From Verrucomicrobia bacterium LP2A (GTDB lineage: Bacteria; Verrucomicrobiota; Verrucomicrobiia; Methylacidiphilales; Methylacidiphilaceae), in the NCBI GenBank assembly GCA_000526255.1, contig JAFS01000001.1:310001-374000 (forward strand): DNA of 64,000 nucleotides, given 5' to 3'. Numbering within the stretch: the stretch's first letter is position 1; each line of letters opens with the position of its first letter. The translations under genes were made by a program, and so were the position numbers. Below, in pieces: positions 45,243 through 60,408 of the stretch. The notes beneath the pieces were generated by a model. That model was not told where the DNA came from and did no database searches. It saw only the letters and a list, made by a program, of their open reading frames with translations.

Positions 45243-45479
45243 TTATGGGGAGCGGAAGATGAGCTTCCGATCACCCGTCACAGGCACGATCCCGCTCAGT
45301 GGTGGGCGGATGAGTCGTCCATCTGGGAAATAGGCGCTGAAAGACCTCTCCTCCCGCCATCTTTCCAACCGGGCCTCGACTGACCGCAGGCGACCAAAAC
45401 CTAGATGGGATGCGAAGAGCCGACTTTCAAGGCGGTTCGTTCGAAATTCCACCGTAGTTGATCTATATGTGACAACCAT
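45243..45479 (-). CDS. Hypothetical fragment
   Basis: A 78-codon frame (VVTYRSTTVEFRTNRLESRL, FSAYFPDGRLIRPPLSGIVP). It reads like protein but matches nothing I know and lacks a clear ribosome site. Just upstream, on the same strand (45500-45570), another frame reads FLPEAEIEQALLEQLPTGHD, which resembles the N terminus of HsdR; this whole stretch may be decayed restriction DNA. Confidence 0.3.
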   Translation of the reverse strand: MVVTYRSTTVEFRTNRLESRLFASHLGFGRLRSVEARLERWREERSFSAYFPDGRLIRPPLSGIVPVTGDRKLIFRSP

Positions 45480-45572
45480 CGTTCGATGGTCTAACCATAA
45501 ATCAGGTCGTGGCCGGTAGGGAGCTGCTCCAGCAGCGCCTGCTCGATCTCGGCTTCCGGCAGAAATGCCACT

Positions 45573-45625
45573 TGACATCCTCTCCGGCCTAAAGTTCGGA
45601 GATTCCTACGGCGCTCAATCCGGGC
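45573..45625 (-). ncRNA. Right end / omega-RNA hairpin of the TnpB element
   Basis: Overlapping and following the tnpB stop, the minus strand reads TCTCCGAACTTTAGGCCGGA GAGGATGTCAA, a stem CTCCG/CGGAG with the terminal GTCAA typical of IS200/IS605 right ends. In TnpB systems this end forms the 3' part of the omega RNA and the bases just beyond it act as guide, here GTGGCATTTCTGCCGG. Assigned from pattern only. Confidence 0.6.
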
Positions 45626-46860
45626 TTGAACCGGAATGAGCCGCTTCGGTGGGTTCCTGCTGCTGGCGACTCGATGCCGCTCACTTCACAGGCGATCCGG
45701 GCGTGCCCCGCCCTTAAAACATTGATCGCGCCGACCAAATCGGCGTTTTCCTCAAAACCGCACTCCACGCACTCGAACCGGGCTTGCGTCCGACGGTTGT
45801 CCGCCGACACGTGGCCGCAACACGGACAAGCCCGGCTCGTGTTCCGCGGCGGCACGACCAGAAGGCGGCCGCCTCTCCACTCCATCTTGTACTCCAGCTG
45901 CCGCCGGAACTCGAACCAGCCTTGGTCGAGGATGGACTTGTTCAGTCCAGACTTGGCCCGAACGTTTCTTCCCGGTGCATCCGCCGTGCCCGAAGCCGAC
46001 TTGGACATGTTCCGCACCTGCAAGTCCTCAATGCACGCCATCGCGTGGTTTTTGCTGATCGTGGTCGTGACTTTGTGCAGGGAGTCGCGGCGGGCATTGC
46101 CGATGCGGGAATGAATCTTCTGGATTCGGGCCTTGGCCTTCTTCCAGTTGTTGCTGAACTTGACCTTGCGGCTCATGGCCTGCTGCGCCTTGCGCAGGGC
46201 GGTTTCATGCCGCTTGAAGCTGTTGAGCGGCGCATAGAACGTGCCATCCGAAAGCGTGGCGAACCGCGCCACGCCCATGTCGATGCCGACCGCGCCGCCC
46301 TTCGGGATGGGTTGCTCGACTTCGCGCTCGGCCAGGATGCTCGCGTGCCACTTGCCGCAGGACTGGCTGACGGTGACGCTCCTCACTTCTCCCAACACGT
46401 CCCGGCTGAGGCGATAGCGCAGCCAGCCGAGCTTGGGCAGGAAGAGGCGGCCATTCGCCTGGTCGAGCTTGATCTGCTTCGGGTCGGGGTAACGGAAGCC
46501 ATCCGACTGGCCCTTCCTCTTGAAGCGCGGGAAGTCGGCCCGCTTGGCGAAGAAATTACCGTAGGCCCGCTCCAAGTCCTTGAGCGCCTGTTGCAAGGGA
46601 TGAACGGGCGCATCGGCCAGCCAAGGCGCGACACGCCCGGAAGGCATGGGATCGCCGTTACGCCATTTCGTAAGCTCCTTGCACAGCCCGGCGTAACCGA
46701 GCCTCTTCTCTCCGGCATCGTAACGCGCCATCTGCAAGTTCAACGCCTCGTTGAACACAACCCGACACGAGCCAGCGAAGCGGCGCATTTGCCGCTCTTG
46801 CTGGCCGTCTGGCCGCAGTTGAAACCTGAAGGCTTGCAGCCGCCGCATGCGCTCAATCAT
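45589..46860 (-). CDS. tnpB: TnpB RNA-guided endonuclease (IS605 OrfB family)
   Basis: 423 residues, full length. RuvC acids: D194 in GIDMGVARF, E278 in ACIEDLQV, D374 in NADLVGAIN. The zinc ribbon is CPCCGHVSAD...CVECG (C345, C348, C364, C367). The N-terminal QAFRFQLRPDGQQERQMRRF and FFAKRADFPRFKRKG segments are standard. No tnpA lies nearby, so this is a stand-alone (IS1341-like) element. A hairpin CCCCGCCC-TGAA-CGGCGAGG at 46973-46992 upstream may mark its left end. All residues for nuclease activity are present. Confidence 0.92.
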   Translation of the reverse strand: MIERMRRLQAFRFQLRPDGQQERQMRRFAGSCRVVFNEALNLQMARYDAGEKRLGYAGLCKELTKWRNGDPMPSGRVAPWLADAPVHPLQQALKDLERAYGNFFAKRADFPRFKRKGQSDGFRYPDPKQIKLDQANGRLFLPKLGWLRYRLSRDVLGEVRSVTVSQSCGKWHASILAEREVEQPIPKGGAVGIDMGVARFATLSDGTFYAPLNSFKRHETALRKAQQAMSRKVKFSNNWKKAKARIQKIHSRIGNARRDSLHKVTTTISKNHAMACIEDLQVRNMSKSASGTADAPGRNVRAKSGLNKSILDQGWFEFRRQLEYKMEWRGGRLLVVPPRNTSRACPCCGHVSADNRRTQARFECVECGFEENADLVGAINVLRAGHARIACEVSGIESPAAGTHRSGSFRFKPGLSAVGISEL

Positions 46861-47008
46861 ACGGGCGTATCATGATGGATGCAAACGTTCCCTGGTCTCC
46901 GTGAAATGTCCAGTGACGAGTCCATCCAGCAACGGACACTCAGCCAAAGCTAACGCCTCCCCCGCTATCCTTCCCCGCCCTGAACGGCGAGGCTTGTCGC
47001 GCTCCAGG

Positions 47009-48003
<995 letters not shown>

Positions 48004-48007
<4 letters not shown>

Positions 48008-48183
48008 AGGCCGCGCTCCTTGAGGAAGGCCTCGGCGTCTTTCACCCGCATCTCGCGGTAATCCATGGAATCAGCGCCGGGCGCATGGAGCACGGTGTCC
48101 GGGCCGTGGGCGACCTGCCAGCCGGTGGCCGCGAGCCAGTCGAGGGCGGCGGATTCAACGGTGGATTCGGTGAATGGGTTCAT
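48004..48183 (-). pseudogene. Chimeric short ORF: HsdR N terminus joined to an RVKDAE tail
   Basis: 59 residues from [23 protein letters not shown] is the classic first helix of HsdR; after ~40 residues it jumps to MRVKDAEAFLKERGL, which is like the usual C-terminal end of HsdS ([11 protein letters not shown]). It overlaps DUF3644 (ATGA) before it and rhuM (GTGA) after it. I read it as a deletion product, though a real small protein is conceivable because both overlaps are exact. Confidence 0.55.
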
Positions 48184-49252
48184 GCCGTAACCCGCTTGGC
48201 CTTTCCGACGCGTTTTCGCCAGATCTCATCTGCGGTCTCCTCTTTCAGGGCCTCCTTGATTGAGTCGATGGCCTTCTGGGAGTATCGCTTGAACACGGCC
48301 TTGCCGATCTTGATCTCCTTGTAGCAATCGGTTTGTTCGCGAAGGCGGAGGTAATCGACGATCGCCACCACCTTAGGCATCGTCAGCCCAACCTTCTTGG
48401 CAAGCTGCTTCGCGCCGAGGCTGTAGAAGCTCAGCTCATCGACGCGCTTCACGGCAACGACCGACGCGCCGGGCGTGCCCTCCGCGACCAGCTGGATTGG
48501 AATACCTTCCTTCTTCCACAAGCGCAGGGAGAGCCTCGGTCCCATGCCATCTGCAGCAAGCTCCACAGCGGCGGCACCTGGGAATATGCTGGCCCAATCC
48601 TTTCCGTCCGACACGTCCTTACAAATCCGGCGCAGATCCGAATCACTGGGTTGCCCTTTCTCACCACGGATTGTCGCGTCCAGGATTACCAGTGGGCGCA
48701 GCCGCACGAAGGCCTCGATCTGGCGCCGACGCCGAGGCTGCAGGAGTTTCTTGATCTCCTTAATTTCAGAATCGAAAAGAGTGGCCAGATCTGTCGGTGG
48801 CGAGGTCGAGACGGGGAGGACCCGTTTCGGCAGGTGGCTAGCGAGTTCCTGATCGAAGACGCTCTTCAGCAAGTCCCGGAAGAGCGTGACGCCTGACTGC
48901 ACGTGGTCGTAGAGCTGGACCTCGGAGATGTCCAGCAGGTAGTGCTGCGCAGCGTCCCGCAGACCGTTGATCATCTGCAACACGAGCGCCTGCTCCTCGG
49001 ACAGATACTTGATCGTGCCGTCGCTGAGTGATCGCCGCACGCAGGCATCGAACCCAATGGTCTCCTTGGCGCGTTTCTCGCGTATTTGCCCTCCCCGATG
49101 CAGGATCGCAGCCTTCATCAGCATCTCGAAGGCGTGGTCGAGCTGGATGAGCGTACTGCTGACCCGCCCTCGGTCGTACGGCCGGTTGAATAGTTCGATG
49201 GCCAGGATCAGCGAGTCGCTAGCTTTCTCCATGAGCAGCTTCACCTCGCGCT

Positions 49253-49256
<4 letters not shown>
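48180..49256 (-). CDS. DUF3644 protein within restriction operon
   Basis: 358 residues. [40 protein letters not shown] and [20 protein letters not shown] are the DUF3644 core, a helical HEPN-like region. The C-terminal half ([32 protein letters not shown]) looks like a winged-helix DNA-binding segment. The ATG overlaps the hsdS stop (ATGA) with AAGGA ahead. The function in restriction loci is unknown; an RNase-type toxin or regulator is plausible by analogy with HEPN proteins. Confidence 0.8.
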
Positions 49257-50392
<1,136 letters not shown>

Positions 50393-50404
50393 GCCGTCAA
50401 CCCG

Positions 50405-50600
50405 AATCGGCGAGACCGCTTCCGCAAAGCGGTCAGCTCTAGCCGGGCCGGTTGTGAATCACCCGCTTGGGGGTGATTCAAGAGGTGGGAAGCAACTCTC
50501 CACTTTCTCATGGCTTCAAACGGCCTCCGTTGTAAAAAATCGCTCGCCGAACGGGATCGCGAATTGCCCAGCCGCTTGTTTCCAAGCCGGAGGCGGTTTT
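50405..50600. repeat. Structured repeat, copy 2
   Basis: Contains a perfect 9-base stem GAATCACCC/GGGTGATTC around GCTTGG, preceded by GCTTCCGCAAAGCGGTC (another small stem) and followed by GATTCAAGAGGTGGG. The same blocks occur at 36945-37095. The hairpin followed by TTCAA resembles an IS605 right end, but no tnpB joins it; it may instead belong to the IS256 element whose transposase ends at 50603. Confidence 0.5.
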
Positions 50601-50602
50601 TT

Positions 50603-50665
50603 CTACTTCTTGGTGATGTTGCGTAAAGCCAGATAGATCAATTTGGCGGCTGCTTCATCGCCAGG
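50603..50665 (-). pseudogene. IS256-family transposase, 3' piece
   Basis: Minus-strand codons read DEAAAKLIYLALRNITKK and stop, the usual C-terminal end of IS256 transposases. The gene continues on the other side of the ISL3 insertion at 52080. Confidence 0.75.
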
Positions 50666-52079
50666 GGCTCCTCGCTGAATTGAGTGGGTAAGGGGGGGAG
50701 CGGATTTCGGTTAAGGGATGGCAAGAAGCGGGGTTCTTGCCATCCGTCTTCGACGGATTTTTGGGGAGAGAGGAAGCCGTCAAGGACACTTCGACTTCGT
50801 CGATCCTCCTTGACGGCGGATTGCCAGACCGGGCTGCCTGGTTGAGGCTTGCGGGATGGACGCGAACACGCTTTTTGCTGCGGCGCTGCCACTGGGTTCG
50901 GAAGGGAAGGTGAGCCGGAGTGAGCTCTCTGCGAAGGAGCATACTCTGAAGATCTGGCTCGGGTTTGGAGCAAGGTCATCGTTTTCCCTGTCCGGAATGT
51001 CGAAGAGCTTCCCCCGTACACGACACGGTGGAGAAGCGGTGGAGGCAGATGAACTTCTGGCAGTACCGGACCGAGTGGCTCGCCCGGGTTCCTCGGATCG
51101 ACTGTCCGGAGCAGGGAGTTCGGCTGGTGGAGGTTCCTTGGGCCAGGGCGGGGAGCGGGTTTACTCTCATGATGGAGGCGGTCATTTGGATGCTTTCCCG
51201 GGAGATGTCGGTTTCCGCGATGGCGGAGATGCTCAAGGAGCAAGATACCCGGCTCTGGCGGGTCTTGGGGCACTCCGTGGAAAAGGCCTACCGACGCGAG
51301 GACTGGGGCGAGGTCAAGAAGATCCTGGTGGATGAGACCAGGAGCAAGCGGGGCCACCGTTCCGTGACGGTCGTTCCCGATGCGGAGAGCCGGAAGCTAC
51401 TCTTCCTGGCCCAGGGGAGAGGAAAGGAGGCTCTGGAGGCCTTCGCCAAGGAGAGGAAGGCACAGAATGCCGATCCGGGGCAGATCGAAGCGATCTGCAT
51501 GGATATGAGCCCCTCCTCCATCTCTGGAGCCCGGGAGGTTTTTCCGAAGGCGGAGAGGATTTCTGATCCTTTCCCTCTCATGCCGATGGCGGGAGAGGCG
51601 GTCGACCAGGTGCGCAAAGAGTTCGGGCGTCAAGCGTTGCTGCCGAAAGGAAGCCTCTGGGCGCTCCGAGGCAACGAATGGACGCGAAGCGAGGAGCAGA
51701 AGGGTCTGCGGAGTTCCCTTTGCGCCGCCTATCCTCGATTGGGAAGAGCCATTGGGTTGCGGGAGGCTCTCCAAGAGATCCTCTCCCAGGAGGATCCCCA
51801 AGAGCTCCGCTGGTGGTTCCGGTGGGCGGATCGCAGTCGGCTTGCCCCCTTCCGAAGACTCTCCAAAACCATCCAAGAGCATCTGGGGGGAATCATCGCC
51901 TTTCTCCAGAGCCGGATCACCAACGGAACCATCGAAGCGATCAACGGGCTGATCCAGCTTGCCAAAAGGATGGCCAGAGGCTTTCGGAGCTTCCGCTACC
52001 TGAGAATTGCCGCGTTCCTCAAAGCCGGAAAGTTGCGGCTCGATCTTCCCGCTCTACCCACTTGAAACAGCGAAGAGGC
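50666..52079 (+). mobile_element. ISL3-family insertion sequence, complete ends and 8-bp target duplication
   Basis: 1414 bases. Ends are GGCTCCTCGCTGAATTGAG (left) and, reversed, GCCTCTTCGCTGTTTCAAG (right), both continuing with GTGGGTA, i.e. ~30-base imperfect inverted repeats. The 8 bases TCGCCAGG occur just outside each end (50658-50665 and 52080-52087), a target duplication of the size expected for ISL3. Joining the flanks restores an IS256 reading frame, which shows it is a genuine, fairly recent insertion. A GGCAAGAAGC...GCTTCTTGCC type hairpin lies before the gene. Confidence 0.92.
50856..52065 (+). CDS. ISL3-family transposase with a +1 frame change near residue 37
   Basis: From ATG 50856 the frame gives MDANTLFAAALPLGSEGK and KEHTLKIWLGF; one base later the reading continues as EQGHRFPCPECRRASPVHDT (zinc-binding CPEC) and on to TGA 52065, about 366 residues from a TTG at 50965. 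DDE-family residues are expected around KKILVDETRSKRG (first D), EAICMDMSPS (second D) and the C-terminal NGTIEAINGLIQLAKR (E). The change occurs at GGG-TTT-GGA. A decayed sister copy has a change at the same place (TTT-TGA). It is either a mutation inherited by both or a deliberate frameshift. Confidence 0.8.
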
Positions 52080-52345
52080 TCGCCAGGAAAGTGCCCTCTG
52101 GTTGTGAGCACCTTCCGCAACTGCATAGTCAGGCTCTCCATGGCGTTCGTCGTATAGATGATTTTTCGGATCTCCAGTGGATAGGCGAAAAACGGAATGA
52201 CTTCTTCCCAAACTCTCCGCCAGCTCTGGACGATGGCCGGGAATTTTTTGCCCCATTCGCTGCCGGCGAACTCTTCGAGTCGTTTGGCGGCCAGCTCGGC
52301 GTTCTCGGCATTGTCAATCCGCTTCAATTCCCGGGCCACTGCCTG
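52080..52345 (-). pseudogene. IS256-family transposase, internal piece
   Basis: Minus-strand frame ELAAKRLEEFAGSEWGKKFP, WRRVWEEVIPFFAYPLEIRK and IIYTTNAMESLTMQLRKVLT is the C-terminal third of an IS256/Mutator transposase, in frame with 50603-50665 once the ISL3 element and one copy of TCGCCAGG are removed. The N-terminal two thirds are missing; the upstream boundary near 52345 runs into the ImmA-like remnant. Confidence 0.8.
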
Positions 52346-52394
52346 CCGCTCTTTCCCGCTACAGAAGGAGAGCGAGCTTCCAATTACGAAACCG

Positions 52395-52925
52395 GTTCAA
52401 GCGGTCCCGCTGCGCGGGTCCATTTCAGTCGGCCCCTTCATCGCCGTCAACGAGCGTCACCATCTCCCGCGACGGAATTTCTCGTTCGCCCATGAATATG
52501 CCTATGTCCTGCTCGATCGCGATGGGCAGGGCAGAATCATCCGCGAGAGCCGCCATAACGATCTTGCCGAGGTTCGTGCCAATTGGTTCGCGGCCACTCT
52601 GCTGATGCCCGAATCGGGCGTCCGGCAGTTTCTCGCCACGCGGGGCAAGGGCGGCAAAGCCCGAGGCAATCCCGCCGCGTTCGATGTTCAGCTCTACGAC
52701 ATCGTATTGCTGGCCCATCACTTTGGCGTCAGCTTCAGTGCTGCGCTCTATCGCTTGCCCAATCTCGGAATCATACGCCAGCGCGAGTTCCAAACCCTAA
52801 AGGAGCAAGATGACAAAGGAAAGGGCCTCAAGCTTGCCCGCCTGCTTGGCCTCTCGGAACCGGATCATCACGCGGAGCGTCAATTCTTTCGCGATCGTTT
52901 TCTTGACTTGGCGCTAGAGGCCTAG
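52395..52925 (+). pseudogene. ImmA/IrrE-type protein remnant
   Basis: Similar to residues ~195-400 of the protein at 8472: PFIAVNERHHLPRRNFSFAH, EVRANWFAATLLMPESGVRQ, YDIVLLAHHFGVSFSAALYR and REFQTLKEQDDKGKG. The zinc motif is HEYAY instead of HEYGH and the entire helix-turn-helix half is gone, replaced by IS256 debris. It is dead as a protease. Confidence 0.75.
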
Positions 52926-53084
52926 TGCTGCGAGGCGATTACCCGCTCGAAAGTTGCCGAGTTGGCCGCAAGCGTCCGCGATGCGGCTAGGGCTCAAAGA
53001 CTGCTCGACGAGTTGACTGCCGACGACCCGGATGGACCCGCCGATGTGTTGCTGCCGGCCAGAGGATCGAGCTCGCCCGTGTCC

Positions 53085-53590
53085 ATCCAGACCGTCGTCA
53101 CCGATGCCAACATCCGGATCAATTTGATCCATGCGCAGGCATTGGAGCTGTTGGGGCGTCTGGACGGCTATGCATTCGTCATTGTCGATCAGGTCGAAGA
53201 GGAAATCACTAGATCTGAGCATCTGAGCAAGCGGCCGAGCTGCGGCGCGCGATCGACCGGGCCTGGGTGCGCGGCGAGGCGGTAACCACGATGGAAGGCT
53301 TGGCGATTTTCGCTGGTCTCACCCGGCGCATGGGACGCGGCGAGGCCGCCTGCCTGGCCTTAGGCGAGACCCGGCGCTGGTGCGTCGCGTCGGATGAAAA
53401 TAAAGTGTTTTGCCGCAAAGCGCTCGTCCGCCTTGGAAAGGAACGGATCCTGACAACGGCTGGACTAATCCGGCTGGCCATTCGGGCCGATCTGCTCACG
53501 ATTGAGCAAGCGGATGCGATCCAGTGTGTCCTGGAGCGGAAAGCTTCCGTATGCACTTTACCTGCTTTGGCGATATCGTCTGAGCCAAAG
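53085..53590 (+). pseudogene. PIN-domain protein remnant
   Basis: Related to the PIN gene at 9692. The opening TVVTDANIRINLIHAQALEL and VDQVEEEITRSE is followed by a frame change near 53215 and then LTRRMGRGEAACLALGETRR, CVASDENKVFCRKALVRLGK and LLTIEQADAIQCVLE. It follows the ImmA-like remnant in the same order as the intact pair. Confidence 0.75.
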
Positions 53591-53735
53591 AGCCTCTGGC
53601 GGGGCAGCGAGATCGGGCGTGACGTCCTCCACTTCTCCAGCGTGGCAGGCACGGTCGCGGAAATCATCGTCGAGGCTCGCGGTCGCCCGATCTCCATCGG
53701 TCGACCGCGCCTCGATCGGCAGCAGGAAATGGCGG

Positions 53736-58037
<4,302 letters not shown>

Positions 58038-58207
58038 GATCTTTCCCAAGAAGGATGGACCGATCGCGGCTTGCCGCAAGCTCGGAGAGGCGTCTACCCG
58101 GCTCGTAGGCTCCCTCCCTTTCGGAGGAGCGATCGAGGCGTTGCTCAACGGTTGCCAAGAGGAAATTATCCATAGACATAAATCAAACGATATGGCATTT
58201 GTTTTCC

Positions 58208-58804
58208 ATGAAGCTGAGCGTCTGGGCGAGACAGCAGGGCCTTTGCTACAAGACGGCTTGGCGGATGTGGAAGGACGGGAAGCTGCCCGTGCCGGCCGAG
58301 CAGCTGCCGACCGGGACGGTGATCGTGCATGCGGAGGAGAGGCAGCCCAGCGGCGTGGCCCTCTACGCCCGCGTCTCCAGCGCCGACCAAAGGGCGGATC
58401 TGGACAGGCAGTTGGCGCGGCTGACGGAGTTCGCCCTTGCCAAGCGGTTATCGATCGTCGAGGCCGTCAAGGAGGTGGGCTCGGGAATGGACGGCCAGCG
58501 CAAGGGGCTCTTGCGGCTTTTGCGCGATCCCAAGATCGGCACCATTCTCGTCGAGCATCGGGACCGGTTGATGCGCTTGGGATTCGAGCAGGTCGAGGCG
58601 GCCTTGGCCGCACATGGCCGATCGGTGCTGGTTGTCGATCCGGAGGAGAGGACCGACGACAGGGTCTGCGATCTAGAGGAGGTCATCCTCTCCCTGGGTG
58701 AGAGGCTCTACGGCAAGCGCGCCGCCAAGGACCGGGTGAAGAACGCATTGGAAGCTCTCATAAGCAAAGCCAATCTCCCGTCTTCACCCGCCGGATGCGC
58801 TTGA
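58208..58804 (+). CDS. tnpA: IS607-family serine recombinase TnpA
   Basis: 198 residues from ATG 58208. The MerR-like helix-turn-helix is MKLSVWARQQGLCYKTAWRM, and the serine recombinase domain has ALYARVSSADQRADLDRQLA, where the serine of RVSS is nucleophilic, then GSGMDGQRKGLLRLL and VEHRDRLMRLGFEQVEAAL. All key parts are intact. IS607 elements normally also carry tnpB directly downstream; it is absent here. The element interrupts nothing obvious but lies beside a truncated gene copy. Confidence 0.9.
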   Translation: MKLSVWARQQGLCYKTAWRMWKDGKLPVPAEQLPTGTVIVHAEERQPSGVALYARVSSADQRADLDRQLARLTEFALAKRLSIVEAVKEVGSGMDGQRKGLLRLLRDPKIGTILVEHRDRLMRLGFEQVEAALAAHGRSVLVVDPEERTDDRVCDLEEVILSLGERLYGKRAAKDRVKNALEALISKANLPSSPAGCA

Positions 58805-58833
58805 GGCGGGCGCCAGGGTAGGCCGCGGCTCTC

Positions 58834-59139
58834 TTAAGGACCGTTCCTCTCCCGCTTCGGTGGAGAGATCGGGGAAAGGAACCGACCAACGGGCCGCGAG
58901 GCCGATTGGGTGAGGTATCCCTGGGGGCCGATCTGGTCTTGGGCTAGGGCGATCGAGGGCAGGTTGTACTTGGTTTCGAAGAGGGAGTTGAGTCCAGGAT
59001 AGGTCTCGTCCGGGGCGGCTTCCGGCAAGTGCTCATTGGGCAGGAAACCACTGTGGTCGCGGCCGACGAACACCAGCACTCGGCCATGCGCGGCATAGGG
59101 AGCGGCCGTGGCGCTCATTGACTCGTTGCGGTCATTCAT
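58834..59139 (-). pseudogene. Truncated duplicate of the TIKI/ChaN-like gene
   Basis: Encodes SATAAPYAAHGRVLVFVGRD, HSGFLPNEHLPEAAPDETYP and LPSIALAQDQIGPQGYL, nearly identical to the C-terminal ~80 residues of the gene at 60409-61836. The DNA from about 58905 to 59140 matches 60420-60660 with few changes. The N-terminal 350 residues are missing. Confidence 0.75.
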
Positions 59140-59264
59140 TCCCTTCGGACTGAACGTATAGGCCAGGAGCTCTTCGGAGTTGGGATTCTGCGTAATGAGC
59201 TAGCCCGACTCTTTGTCCACAGCACCGTTTGCCTCAAGAGCCGTGGTCTCCTCGCCCGTGGCGC

Positions 59265-60221
59265 CTAACGCCGCACTGCCTTTTGCAATTCCGGATGGTC
59301 GGCATCGAACTGGGCATTGATCGCATCGATCCCTTTCATCATCCGATCATCCTTCAGGGCGCGGGCGAGGAAGACGAGCCCAATGTGCGCGTTCATGTAG
59401 GCGCCACCCAGCATCATGGAACCCATCTCCAGCAGGGAGAAGGTCGGGGCGGCATTGGGTCCTTCCGTAAACTCGGCGATCTCTTGCCAAAACCAGCTCG
59501 GCATCACCGAAAGCTTCCACTGCAGCTTTTCTAAGAGGAAGAGTATTCCAAAGGCCTTGAGGAACTCGGCTGCGGACCAGGGCGCTTCTAAGACCTGATG
59601 GAGCTTTTCCGGTCCCCATTGGGTGAAGAGCGCATAATATTCTTTTATCGACTCCGCTACCTCTGGGTCGCGTTTAAGATCAGAGATATCCAGATCGTGG
59701 AGCTCGTTGACCGCCTGCTGCTGCACCGGGCTAAGCCGCGAGAGGAAAGCCCCTGCGCGGAATGCATCCTGAGTATGGAGAAGCTGCTGCTCTTCTTCCT
59801 CAGGGAGATGGAGATCTGGGCAAGCAACGTAAAGCCTCCAGTAGCCGAGCGGATCGATGACGGCTTGGGGAACTGTGGCAAACTCCCGGGAGATCTTCTC
59901 CATTTGCTCGCGGAGCGCCGCCTTTCCGGCGTCGGTGCTGCTCTCCGGGAGAGGAGTCGACCAGCGGCAAGCGAGCATCATTGCACAGCCCCCTTCCGGG
60001 GTCTTAAGGGCTTGGGCAAAGACCTTGGGGTCGACCCGCTTAAGAAAGGCGAGCGTTTCGGGGATCCGGAGGTTTTTGAGCTCTTGGATGACGGCTTGCA
60101 CCTCCGGGGAGGGTGGAGAAGAGGCTGGTTTCTCCTGGGCCGTTGCACCAATGGCTACCCCTAGGAGGAGGGTAAGCGGAAGGAGGAAGTGGTAAGAGAC
60201 TCTTTGCATTGGCTTTTCCAT
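59265..60221 (-). CDS. Secreted hypothetical protein
   Basis: 318 residues with a signal peptide (VSYHFLLPLTLLLGVAIGAT, cleavage near TAQE). The mature protein is helical and acidic (EVQAVIQELKNLRIPETLAF, LHLPEEEEQQLLHTQDAF, WGPEKLHQVLEAPWSAAEFL). No known domain. It lies between the ChaN-like gene and its truncated duplicate, all on one strand, suggesting a duplicated operon-like unit. Confidence 0.65.
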   Translation of the reverse strand: MEKPMQRVSYHFLLPLTLLLGVAIGATAQEKPASSPPSPEVQAVIQELKNLRIPETLAFLKRVDPKVFAQALKTPEGGCAMMLACRWSTPLPESSTDAGKAALREQMEKISREFATVPQAVIDPLGYWRLYVACPDLHLPEEEEQQLLHTQDAFRAGAFLSRLSPVQQQAVNELHDLDISDLKRDPEVAESIKEYYALFTQWGPEKLHQVLEAPWSAAEFLKAFGILFLLEKLQWKLSVMPSWFWQEIAEFTEGPNAAPTFSLLEMGSMMLGGAYMNAHIGLVFLARALKDDRMMKGIDAINAQFDADHPELQKAVRR

Positions 60222-60408
60222 TTGTTACTCGTTTTTCATCTCTTGCTGTGGCTGCTGCGTATCGATTTGCCACCGCCGCCTGCGTCTTACGGCATCGGGC
60301 AGGCTTTCTTCTGCCGGTTGATTCGGATGGATCGGAGCTCGATATGGGTCTTGGGCGGTTGCCGCGGCCTGTTGCTGGTTCTTCTCGGTTAGGCTGACCC
60401 CTTGCTTG

